Shown here: piece by piece, positions 1 through 6,802 of the stretch
How the letters are laid out: the number at the start of each line of letters is the position of its first letter
Position numbering within the stretch: position 1 is the first letter of the stretch
From: Bacteroidota bacterium
Lineage (GTDB): Bacteria > Bacteroidota > Ignavibacteria > Tepidaquicellales > Tepidaquicellaceae
Length of the DNA: 15,425 nucleotides
Direction: 5' to 3'
NCBI GenBank assembly: GCA_003519545.1
Contig: DOWN01000008.1
Span: 557 to 15,981 of the forward strand
Notes under the pieces: model-generated
What the model saw: the letters and a program-made list of their open reading frames with translations, nothing else
The model's database searches: none
Told to the model about the DNA's origin: nothing
Position numbers and translations under genes: made by a program

Positions 1-800
1 GGGTTAAATGGATTAGGATAGTTTTGTGATAATTTAAATGATTCAGCAACTGTGCTTGTTGTTTGTACATTTGTTACGATTGCAGCCCAAGTTTTGGTAA
101 CTCTGAATCCGTCTATATATAGATAAGGTGCAACTGTTGCAGTTCCTTGTCTAACGGCAACTCTTCCGATGTTAACTGCGTCTCCTGCAGTTGAAGGAAC
201 AGGACCAACTGTCGCTGTTACAGGCTCTGTTAATGGTGCAGTAGTATTAAATACATATAAACTAACTTCATCATTAGTTGTGCCGACAATGAAGTTATAT
301 TTTACAACCAATAAATAAGTAGTACCATAATTGAATGTTGTTGATGACCAGCCAATTCCTGAAGCAACTGTACCTCTGCTGATACCGAATGAAATTCCAC
401 CTGTTGTATCTTTAGCATAAGTTCTCGCTGTGTAGTTTGTTGTTGATGTTGAAGGTAATAAAGCAAAGAAGTAATCACCTGTTCCTTTTGCTGAATCAAT
501 TCTAACCATAAAAGCAGTATAAATTGCACCTGTGCTGTCTTGATTGAAACCTTTCCACGCATCATAACCGGTAGGTCTTAAGATTAAAGAATTTCCGATG
601 TTTGAATTTGGAAATCCGGAAAAAATTAATCCGGGAGTAGATACGAGTAATGGATTAGTTGTACCTGTATTTGTAATCCAACCATGTGCTTGAATTGAAT
701 CACCTGCGGTATATGCAAAGTTTTCATTGAATAATACCTGTGAATTTACGTTTCCTTTTACTATCAAAAGGAAAAAAAGAATAGTAAATAGTTTTTTCAT
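1..800 (-). CDS. Secreted T9SS cargo protein, C-terminus cut by window edge
   Basis: The reading frame is open from an ATG at 800-798 to the left edge, so the gene is partial at its 3' end. The product begins with a signal peptide (MKKLFTILFFLLIVKGNVNSQ, cleavage near residues 20-21) and runs through a beta-rich body with many Thr, Gly, Ser and Asn residues and no cysteine motif. The last visible residues are E-S-F-K-L-S-Q-N-Y-P-N-P-F-N, followed by a partial Pro codon. This is the well-known start of the type A T9SS C-terminal sorting domain, particularly typical of Ignavibacteria. The protein is therefore expected to cross the outer membrane by T9SS and end up on the surface or released. 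The body resembles the concanavalin/LamG-type jelly rolls often found in such proteins, but I cannot identify a ligand or enzyme activity. About 65-80 residues of the sorting domain probably lie beyond the edge. Confidence 0.85.
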   Translation of the reverse strand, partial: MKKLFTILFFLLIVKGNVNSQVLFNENFAYTAGDSIQAHGWITNTGTTNPLLVSTPGLIFSGFPNSNIGNSLILRPTGYDAWKGFNQDSTGAIYTAFMVRIDSAKGTGDYFFALLPSTSTTNYTARTYAKDTTGGISFGISRGTVASGIGWSSTTFNYGTTYLLVVKYNFIVGTTNDEVSLYVFNTTAPLTEPVTATVGPVPSTAGDAVNIGRVAVRQGTATVAPYLYIDGFRVTKTWAAIVTNVQTTSTVAESFKLSQNYPNPFN

Positions 801-858
801 ATTTAATATATTTTGGTTTTTTAAACTGAGTTTTTAAATAAATAACTGAGGAGTTTTA

Positions 859-887
859 ATTTAATTATTTTATATCAATAATTAAAT
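859..887. repeat. Perfect AT-only inverted repeat upstream of the T9SS cargo gene
   Basis: ATTTAATTATT (859-869) and AATAATTAAAT (877-887) form a perfect 11-bp inverted repeat around a 7-base loop. On the minus strand the loop region reads GATATAA, so a possible -10 element sits inside it, 59-87 bases before the ATG at 800. It could be an operator or a 5'-leader hairpin. All pairs are A-T, so chance is a real possibility in this AT-rich sequence. Confidence 0.35.
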
Positions 888-952
888 GAACAATATGGTT
901 TTATGATTTGATAATATTGAATCAGCCCAAAACGATTAAAAATTTTCATTTC

Positions 953-1158
953 GCAGGAGTTCCTTACAGGAGACTCCTGCGAGAGAGGAATTATTTGCAG
1001 GAGTCCCTTTCAGGAGACTCCTGCGGGAGAGGGGAATTATTCGCAGGAGTCCCTTTCAGGAGACCCCTGCGGGAGAGGGGAATTATTCGTATGAGTTCAT
1101 TGCATGAGATTTCTGCTGGAGAGGAGAGAAGGAGTTCATTACATGAGACTTCTGGTGG
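953..1158. repeat. Tandem array of about five hairpin repeat units (period about 46 bp)
   Basis: Units begin near 953, 997, 1043, 1089 and 1128, at spacings of 44, 46, 46 and 39 bases. The best unit has GCAGGAGTC (997-1005) facing GACTCCTGC (1016-1024). The 10-base interval between them can pair further as CCT-TTC-AGG with one bulged A. Each hairpin of units 1-3 is followed by a GAGAGG(GG)AATTATT linker. Units 4 and 5 are degenerate but keep the pattern, with CAT/ATG replacing CCT/AGG in the inner stem. The array resembles REP-type extragenic palindromes; no transposase is present in the window. The 87-codon open frame over the array is repeat-derived and not a gene. Confidence 0.8.
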
Positions 1159-1207
1159 AATGAAGATGTAAAGTTTGTGTAAATAGTTTAAATTCGTGTT
1201 AACCTGT

Positions 1208-1220
1208 CCCGCTCCGCGGG
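1208..1220. repeat. Short GC-rich hairpin CCCGC-TCC-GCGGG
   Basis: A perfect 5-bp GC stem with a 3-base loop sits in otherwise AT-rich intergenic DNA, between the hairpin array and the 38-bp repeat. There is no T run directly after it, so it is not a clear terminator. It may belong to another extragenic repeat family. Confidence 0.4.
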
Positions 1221-1222
1221 AT

Positions 1223-1320
1223 TCGTGGTGAAGCTTTTTTACTGATTTGACTCATACAAATCGTTGTGAAGTATTTTTACGGATTGGACTCAATAAATTC
1301 GCAGAGCAATTTTTTTGACA
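1223..1320. repeat. Degenerate direct repeat, period 38 bp
   Basis: A unit starting TCGTGGTGAAG at 1223 recurs as TCGTTGTGAAG at 1261, exactly 38 bases later, and the similarity extends through TTTTTAC-GATT-GACTCA. A third, much weaker copy starts TCGCAGAGCAA at 1299, again 38 bases on. This is non-coding, decayed tandem-repeat DNA with no sign of a CRISPR structure. Confidence 0.55.
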
Positions 1321-1355
1321 AAAAAAAATCCCGGCAGAGCAACTTACCGGGATTT
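1320..1355 (-). terminator. Rho-independent terminator for the gene ending at 1398
   Basis: AAATCCCGG (1326-1334) pairs perfectly with CCGGGATTT (1347-1355) around a 12-base loop. Read on the minus strand, the stem runs straight into a T run (A's at 1320-1328 on the + strand). It lies about 43 bases past the TAA of the minus-strand gene. On the + strand the stem is followed by GTTTTT, so weaker termination in that direction is possible. Confidence 0.85.
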
Positions 1356-1397
1356 GTTTTTAGAAAGGGTAGTTTTATTGTTTTTGGCAATAAACTC

Positions 1398-1943
1398 TTA
1401 TTCGGTTAATTCCATATTTACTCTTCTTAAACCTGTACTGTTATTATATCTGTAATATGAACTTTTCCATTTTTCACCTTCACGATATGTAATTAAACAC
1501 AAACCGTCTTCGATATTAAAACCTACATCATATGGAGTATCTTTCCAGTCTGCGTAAAGTTCGCCGACAGTCTTATAAGCCATATCTTCATCATTAATCA
1601 TAAGCATCACTTTATAACATTTTCCGGTGCAGGTTTCATCTCTGAGAGAAACGGCAACATCTAACTTTCCGTCACCGTCAAAATCTCCGACTCCGTAATT
1701 TATTACTACAAGATTTTCAGGAAGATTTTCATCAATAGAATAAATTAATTCCTCTGAAATAACTCCGTCAAACATTCCGAGAAATGACTCTACGTCCATC
1801 TCGTATTCGTTTGTAACTCTAAAGTTATCGTTGTTTATTGAGGATATTGAATTATTTTTCTCTGGTTCGCCTGATGCCTGTGAAAAGGTGTTTTCAGGGA
1901 TTGAAAGAATTAATAAGAAAACTGATAAAAAAATATTTTTCAT
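1398..1943 (-). CDS. Small secreted protein with a DxDGDG calcium-loop motif
   Basis: A 181-residue protein with an N-terminal signal peptide (residues 1 to about 22, ending T-F-S-Q-A). No lipobox cysteine is present, so it is probably periplasmic or released. The core has G-D-F-D-G-D-G-K-L-D at 86-95, the FG-GAP/VCBS or dockerin-like calcium-binding loop, followed by a hydrophobic V-A-V-S strand. Two cysteines (105 and 109, C-T-G-K-C) could form a disulfide. FG-GAP proteins normally carry several such loops in a propeller; here there is one, so this may be a single-blade or unrelated fold. I do not recognise a specific family. It has its own candidate promoter and a strong terminator, so it looks monocistronic. 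Confidence 0.75.
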   Translation of the reverse strand: MKNIFLSVFLLILSIPENTFSQASGEPEKNNSISSINNDNFRVTNEYEMDVESFLGMFDGVISEELIYSIDENLPENLVVINYGVGDFDGDGKLDVAVSLRDETCTGKCYKVMLMINDEDMAYKTVGELYADWKDTPYDVGFNIEDGLCLITYREGEKWKSSYYRYNNSTGLRRVNMELTE

Positions 1944-1960
1944 ACTAAAAATTTTCCACT

Positions 1961-1989
1961 AACTTAACTATATTAGATTTAAATGTCAA
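1961..1989 (-). promoter_or_regulatory. Candidate promoter for the small secreted protein
   Basis: On the minus strand TTGACA (1989-1984) is followed after 17 bases by TAAGTT (1966-1961). This is a good -35 with ideal spacing but a weak -10. The ATG is at 1943, which leaves a very short leader of around 10 bases. A perfect inverted repeat, TTAGATTT (1973-1980) / AAATCTAA (1997-2004), encloses the -35 and could be an operator or a weak end-of-transcript hairpin for the flippase gene just upstream. Confidence 0.35.
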
Positions 1990-2013
1990 GAGGGAAAAAT
2001 CTAAAGTGTTGCT

Positions 2014-3477
2014 TTAAGTAGAGCGTCTAAGTATTGATTTTACTTGATTTAATTTTATACCTACCAAATATCTGGATAATACGAGATAAAGTACTATAAA
2101 AACAATATTTAAGGCGAATTTTAAAGCCGGAGTAACATATATCAATGGATTTATAAATAAAAATAAACACCCTGACGCTAAAAGTATCAAAATTTTGCTG
2201 TATTTATATTTTATAGGATATATTTTTTGTGAGAGAATTAATATTAATACTGACATAATAAGATATGTAAAAAGTAACGAATATGCAGCACATCACATAT
2301 CAAATAATGGTATGAGAAAATAATTAAGTGAAATATTTAAAACAAAACCAATAAATGTTATGATTAAAAGTAAATAAGTCTTATCTGAAAAAAAAGGAGC
2401 GACATTCAGAAAGGTAAAAATGCCTGAAAATAAGAAAGCCAAAATTAATATGTGAAGTATTGGCAAACCAATCCAGTAATTCTCATTTATGAAAGAAAAA
2501 TTTCCGAATTTAAAACTGACAATTACGGGAATAAAAAAAGAAAATATTAAACACAAAAACATTCCTGAAAAAATGAAATAAGTAAAAATATCTGATATCG
2601 CATTTTTATTTTCTTCAGTCTTTTCAAGATTGAGAAAGTAAGGAGTCCATGTAAATTTAAAAGTAGCCATCAAAATTCCCATAGCAGCGGCGAGCCTTGA
2701 AATGGCGGAATAAATTCCCGTTGTGCTTTCGTCAAAAAAATATTTTAAGAAAAATTTATCGGACTGATCTATTAATATTATAAGTAATCCGATGTATATA
2801 AATTTATTACCAAACTGTAAAAGTTTTTTTATAACCTTAATTGAAACTGATGGTTTTAAAAAATTCCTCGTTACGTAAAGAGAAATTATAAAAGTAAAAA
2901 AAGAGGAAATGAGATAACTGATAAGAATTGATTCAACACCTTTATCTAATACCGCAATAAAATAAAAATTAAAAAATAAATTTAAAATAATGGTTATAAT
3001 ATTTAGCCGGAAATAAATTTTTGCTTTTTGTTCCGCCCGTAAAAGCAACAGGGGAAAGCGATAGAGAGCATCACAAAAAAGAACAATTGCAAGAAGATTC
3101 ACCAAATAAATTCCTTCTGAAAAATTTTCAAAGTTTATAAGGCTTGCAATTGATTCGGCGGATAAAAAAATAATTATTGAAAAAAATATGGAAGTAACCG
3201 ATACAGTTAATAATGTATTACAATATACTTCAGATTTATCTTCATCAGATTTAGCATCTATAAAAAATTTCAGAAAGGAAGTTTCCATTCCGAGAAGATA
3301 AATCACATTTATAAACAGCCATAGTGAATAAATCAGAGCATAAGCACCGAGTTGGTTTGATGTGAAAAAAGCGGTGTATAAAGGTAATAACAAAATCCCG
3401 ATTGAACGGTTAAGAATCAATCCGAGTCCGTAAAATACCGACTGTGAAAATAAAGATTTAAGATGAACCTTTAGCAA
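2014..3477 (-). pseudogene. Wzx/MOP-type polysaccharide flippase, interrupted by in-frame TGA
   Basis: Read through, this is a 487-codon gene, the usual length of Wzx/MOP-family flippases, which move undecaprenyl-linked glycans across the inner membrane. The first 394 residues contain a long series of hydrophobic helices with the family look (an N-terminal S-V-F-Y-G-L-G segment and F-T-W-T-P-Y in the middle). After L-I-P-L-F-D-M there is a TGA (2295-2293). The same frame then continues without a shift as C-A-A-Y-S-L-L-F-T-Y-L, matching the expected G-x-x-G-A-A helix, and runs for about 90 more residues to a TAA at 2014. Without this end the protein lacks its last helices. The start is a TTG at 3477, overlapping the previous gene by 7 bases. 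Trp codons elsewhere in the gene are TGG, and intact neighbours end in TGA, so recoding is unlikely. A sequencing error remains possible. Confidence 0.8.
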
Positions 3478-4559
3478 ATATTATATTTAGAATATAAGTT
3501 TAATAAACTTTTATTAACCGCTTCAAATGAATGAGTATTTTTAATCCACTCAATTCCTTTTTTAGAAATATCATTTCTTAAAGTATCATTATCAATAAGT
3601 TTTAACAAATTATTCTTTAAGTTTGATATATCTGAATTAATAAAAGGATTATCTCCGAGAAATTTTAAGTAATCATCTGAAAACTCAGTAACTGTAGATA
3701 TTCCCATTGCAAGTGTCTCAAGAGAATTTTTTCCGTAACCGCTGCCTCCGGACTCACCTCCGACCTGATCAATAGCGATATCACACGTTGATTTTATTTC
3801 GAGAACTTTATCTCGTGGCAGATTCTCAAGTAAAAGAAATTCAATCTGTCTTTCATTTTTTATTTCATCAATTATGGGAATAATTTTATCTGTGCCTTTA
3901 AAGTGCCTGTTTGTAGGAGAGTGAACAATTTTCAGTTTTGAATTATTTCTTGGTTTTGGAGTGAATTCTGATTCATCAAATGGAAAAAAAATATAATTAA
4001 TATTTTTATGAAGTTTAAGATGATCAAACTCTACCGTCAAATTCAAATCCGAAATTTCATCCATTTTTTTAAAAATACCTCTTGTTCTCAGATCACTTCC
4101 GAAATAACAACAAACAATTTTTTTCTTTTTTTCTTTTAAAGAAATTGCAAAGCGGCAATCACGCTATAAATCCATTCCTCCGTCAAAATGATAAATATCA
4201 TATTCATTTAAATTAAATTCTTTTATCGCTTTATTAATTTTCTTTGCGTTTTTAAAATCACGCAAACTGAAATAAACCGATTCAAGAGGATTTTTAGCCG
4301 AATAATATTTAAGTTCCTCTTTATTAACAGAATAAGAAGGAGTTTCCTGAATTTTACTGTCTCTCCATTTTTTAGCAAGTTTTCCTGTATGAGTTGGCAA
4401 GTGAAGAGAAATATCTTCGGGAAAGTTTAAAGTATTTTTATAGTAAGTTATGAGCCGTGAATTATATCCGAATTTCCGGTGCATATTAACAAAGTCCATA
4501 GGCATACCAGCAAAATTCTGTGGTGCTAAATGTAATATTTTTGGGTTATTGTTTATTAT
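3471..4559 (-). pseudogene. GT-B glycosyltransferase, interrupted by in-frame TAG and lacking a start codon
   Basis: One continuous frame covers both halves of a GT4-like glycosyltransferase of about 362 codons. The N-terminal half includes K-I-L-H-L-A-P-Q-N-F-A-G and Y-D-I-Y-H-F-D-G-G-M. It is followed by TAG at 4166-4164, and then without a frame change by a linker containing I-V-C-C-Y-F-G-S-D-L-R. The C-terminal domain has I-V-H-S-P-T-N-R-H-F-K-G-T and the nucleotide-sugar-binding stretch Y-G-K-N-S-L-E-T-L-A-M-G. The conserved N-terminus lies upstream of the first ATG (4505). Between there and an in-frame TGA at 4565-4563 there is no ATG, GTG or TTG, only ATA codons at 4559 and 4556. The expected function was assembly of the glycan exported by the adjacent flippase. 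Translation from internal ATGs would give two separate half-domains (113 and 197 residues), unlikely to be active. Confidence 0.8.
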
Positions 4560-4593
4560 ATTTCAGTTTAGATAAAAAATTGATAATATTTAT

Positions 4594-4605
4594 ATTGAAT
4601 TCAAT
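4594..4605. promoter_or_regulatory. 12-bp perfect palindrome, candidate antitoxin operator
   Basis: ATTGAATTCAAT is a perfect 12-base palindrome that ends 18 bases before the antitoxin ATG at 4624. Type II toxin-antitoxin operons usually repress themselves through a palindrome in this position. It also lies in the 64-bp space between the cassette and the start of the minus-strand glycosyltransferase remnant. Operator function is inferred from position only. Confidence 0.45.
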
Positions 4606-4623
4606 TCAGTAAATTTTAAAAAA

Positions 4624-4839
4624 ATGAAGGCAGTCGAATTTATTTCAGTCATAGAAAATAATACAATTAAAATTCCTGATAATCTTTTACCTTATAATGA
4701 TAAGAAAGAAAACGTTAAAGTGATTTTATTATTTAAAGATAAAGCAATTAATATTGATGAAGAAAAATTTATGAATGATAGAGTGAAAGAGGAATTTTAT
4801 AAAGGTTATTCTGAAATTGATAATGTTTATGATGAATAA
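4624..4839 (+). CDS. Putative antitoxin of a MazF/PemK-type system
   Basis: A 71-residue acidic protein directly upstream of a MazF/PemK-like toxin. Residues 1-40 (M-K-A-V-E-F-I-S-V-I-E-N-N-T-I-K-I-P) have the strand pattern x-I-x-N-x-x-I-x-I-P, typical of small AbrB/MazE-like or related antitoxin N-termini that bind DNA as dimers. The C-terminal 25-30 residues are charged and probably form the flexible toxin-neutralising tail (D-E-E-K-F-M-N-D-R-V-K-E-E-F). Its stop codon overlaps the toxin start, so the two are probably translationally coupled with antitoxin first, the usual order. The exact antitoxin family is not certain. It lies on the + strand, opposite to every other gene here. Confidence 0.7.
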   Translation: MKAVEFISVIENNTIKIPDNLLPYNDKKENVKVILLFKDKAINIDEEKFMNDRVKEEFYKGYSEIDNVYDE

Positions 4840-5158
4840 TTATAAGTATGGTGGCATAATATTGTTAAATTTTCCATTTTCAAATATCTCAGAAATTAAA
4901 AAAAGACGAGCATTGGTTTTAGTAGATTCTGAAGATAATGATATTTTGGTTTGCAGAATTACAGGACAAATTTATAACTCTATATATGATATATTGATTA
5001 AAGATTATTTAGCAATCGGGCTAAAAATCAGTTCGGTCATAAGGATTCACAAAATAGCAACGTTAGAAAAAAGTATGATTTCAAAAAAATTAGGAGAATT
5101 GAATAAGTTTCAAAAAAATGAAGTATTTGAAAAATTAAAACTATTATTTAATCTTTAA
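4832..5158 (+). CDS. PemK/MazF-family mRNA interferase toxin
   Basis: About 108 residues from the ATG at 4832; an ATG at 4829 or the TTG at 4817 would add a few more. I favour 4829/4832 because they give the family N-terminus Y-K-Y-G-G-I-I-L-L-N-F-P-F. The family landmarks are the beta-strand I-I-L-L-N-F-P-F-S, K-K-R-R-A-L-V-L-V (catalytic/RNA-binding Arg around 25-26), and V-C-R-I-T-G-Q (Thr44). The C-terminal part has S-S-V-I-R-I-H-K-I-A-T-L-E-K-S followed by K-L-G-E-L, the usual PemK/MazF ending. Known members cleave mRNA. Two positions depart from the common pattern: G-G instead of G-D near residue 8, and R-R-A instead of R-P-A near residue 26, so reduced activity is possible. The gene overlaps the antitoxin by 8 bases and converges on the amidohydrolase with an 11-base overlap of 3' ends. 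Confidence 0.85.
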   Translation: MNNYKYGGIILLNFPFSNISEIKKRRALVLVDSEDNDILVCRITGQIYNSIYDILIKDYLAIGLKISSVIRIHKIATLEKSMISKKLGELNKFQKNEVFEKLKLLFNL

Positions 5159-5888
5159 ATCCTAACAACCTTAATATATTCCCGCTGAAGATTAATTCCT
5201 TATCTCCGGCAGATATGTCTATATTTTCAATTACAGGTATAAATGTCTGTGGAAGGCATAAGTTATAATCACTGCCGAAAATTACTTTTTCTGCTCCGGC
5301 TTTATTTATCACCTGCTCAACAAACTTAAATTCTCTTACTGATTCTGTTCCGAGATAAACATTTTTATATTCAGGTTTTTTAACTTCTGATGCACATTCT
5401 AAATATAGAGATGGTGTATCACCTCCAAGATGTGCCAGAATAATTATCAGTTCCGGATATTTCAATGATACTTCAAGACAAAACTTATAACTTGCAATAT
5501 CCTGCCATCTTCCACAATGCACAATAACAGGAATTTTATTCTCTGCTGCTATCTGTAAATATTTATCATAAGATTCATCAGTTATTCTTTTTCTTTGAAT
5601 TGAAGGATGAATTTTGAATAATGAAATATTTTTTAAATGTTTATCCAGAAATCCGTCAAGTATTTTATCTTCAGGATTTATCCAGGCGTTAAAATAAAAT
5701 TTAAAATTTTGATTATTAATTACTTCGTTAAATAATTTTTCATTTTGTTCATTATCGGCAGGCATACATACAGCGGCAGATACACCTGCTTTTTTCATTA
5801 CAGTTATCGCTTCATCAACAGTTGAATTATAATTGAAAAAAATTTCTGACCACTGCCCGATATGTATATGTGAATCTATTATTATCAT
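5148..5888 (-). CDS. Amidohydrolase-family TIM-barrel metal-dependent hydrolase
   Basis: A 246-residue protein of the amidohydrolase_2 / TatD-like superfamily with all the metal-ligand landmarks: H7-x-H9 (D-S-H-I-H-I-G), K92-x-H94 (F-K-I-H-P-S), H124 (I-V-H-C-G), H153 (L-A-H-L-G-G) and D207 (F-G-S-D). It has no signal peptide, so it is cytoplasmic. Such enzymes cleave C-N, C-O or C-C bonds and the sequence does not fix the substrate. Its ATG overlaps the formyltransferase stop (ATGA), so the two are coupled. A role in trimming or deacylating a sugar intermediate is possible from context only. It is the last intact gene of the minus-strand operon; the toxin gene converges on it. Confidence 0.85.
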   Translation of the reverse strand: MIIIDSHIHIGQWSEIFFNYNSTVDEAITVMKKAGVSAAVCMPADNEQNEKLFNEVINNQNFKFYFNAWINPEDKILDGFLDKHLKNISLFKIHPSIQRKRITDESYDKYLQIAAENKIPVIVHCGRWQDIASYKFCLEVSLKYPELIIILAHLGGDTPSLYLECASEVKKPEYKNVYLGTESVREFKFVEQVINKAGAEKVIFGSDYNLCLPQTFIPVIENIDISAGDKELIFSGNILRLLGFKD

Positions 5889-6802
5889 TCTATTTTATCA
5901 CCTATATTAAAAATTGAAAAATCAGATTCATCTCTGATTTTTGTTATCAGTAAACTCCCCGAGAAAAAATCAATTTGAACACCATTACCGGAAACATTTT
6001 TGATTATCGCTAACGAATTATTATTCCCATACAAACTTTTTTCTTTTTCCATTTCATTTTTAAAATCCGCAGATTTTATTGCAGAATCAATAATAAATTC
6101 TTTTCCGTTAAAAATAAAAAAAGCACCGGGATATGGATATGTTAAAGCACGAATCTGATTGTAAATAACTTCAACCGGTTCACTCCATTTTATCCTACGT
6201 TCCTCTTTCGTAATTTTTAAATTTGCTTTTGGTTTGATAGATAAATCCTGAGGAGATAATTTATATTTACCGGAGTTAATTTTTTCAAGATTTTTAACAA
6301 TTAATTCTGATGCTGCAAGTGTTGCTTTTTTATACACATCATTAACATTATCCATCTCATCAATTAAGACGGTCTCCTCATCAAGTATATCTCCTGAATC
6401 AACTCCTTCATCCATTTTATGTATTGTGACGGTAAGTTTTATTAATCCGTCCATAATAGTTCTTGAGATTGGTGCTCTTCCTCTGTAATCAGGGAGTTTA
6501 CCGCAATGAATATTAAAAATTCCTTTTCTTACTGTTGTAATTATTTCTCCGGGAATAATTTGCATAAAACCTGAACAGATTCCAAAATCATAAGATTTTA
6601 AAACCTCTGTAAGTGAAGAAATGTTTTTTGAGTTTGATGAATCATTAGAGAGTTCTTTAAATTCAATATTATTTTCATGGCAGAAGTTTTTTATTTCTTC
6701 ATCTTTTGAAAAAACTACTAAAGACGGTTTCAGATTTGAATCGCTTAAAAATCTGAGATTTTCTAACCCCATTACACCGCCCGCAAGAAAAAAATAATTC
6801 AA
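5885..6802 (-). CDS. Sugar N-formyltransferase (Fmt/ArnA N-domain family)
   Basis: A 305-residue protein with the 10-formyl-tetrahydrofolate-dependent formyltransferase fold. The catalytic Asn-His-Asp set is visible: F-N97-I-H99-C-G-K-L-P-D-Y-R-G-R, then D-E-G-V-D-S-G-D138. The C-terminal domain (about 200-300) has the I-K-W-S and I-R-A-L-T-Y-P-Y-P-G-A-F pattern that ArnA-type and other sugar formyltransferases share with Fmt. The neighbours are nucleotide-sugar and membrane glycosyltransferase genes, so an amino sugar is a more likely acceptor than Met-tRNA. The start is a TTG at 6802 that overlaps the epimerase stop (TTGA). The first ATG, at codon 11, would remove the first beta strand. The stop overlaps the amidohydrolase ATG by 4 bases. 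Confidence 0.85.
   Translation of the reverse strand: MNYFFLAGGVMGLENLRFLSDSNLKPSLVVFSKDEEIKNFCHENNIEFKELSNDSSNSKNISSLTEVLKSYDFGICSGFMQIIPGEIITTVRKGIFNIHCGKLPDYRGRAPISRTIMDGLIKLTVTIHKMDEGVDSGDILDEETVLIDEMDNVNDVYKKATLAASELIVKNLEKINSGKYKLSPQDLSIKPKANLKITKEERRIKWSEPVEVIYNQIRALTYPYPGAFFIFNGKEFIIDSAIKSADFKNEMEKEKSLYGNNNSLAIIKNVSGNGVQIDFFSGSLLITKIRDESDFSIFNIGDKIE

Noticed and set aside
908..1171. 87-codon open frame on the + strand
   Set aside because: It lies wholly within the hairpin repeat array; its protein repeats (R-R-L-L-R-E-R and similar) simply mirror the DNA repeat.
953..1320. Possible CRISPR array
   Set aside because: The repeats are hairpins with conserved linkers, not identical repeats with unique spacers, and no cas gene is present.
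2014..2256. Separate 80-residue membrane protein
   Set aside because: It is in the same frame as the flippase and matches its missing C-terminal helices, so it is the end of the interrupted gene.
2293..4166. Alternative genetic code explaining the internal stops
   Set aside because: Two different stop codons are involved, TGG encodes Trp in the same genes, and intact neighbours end in TGA and TAA.
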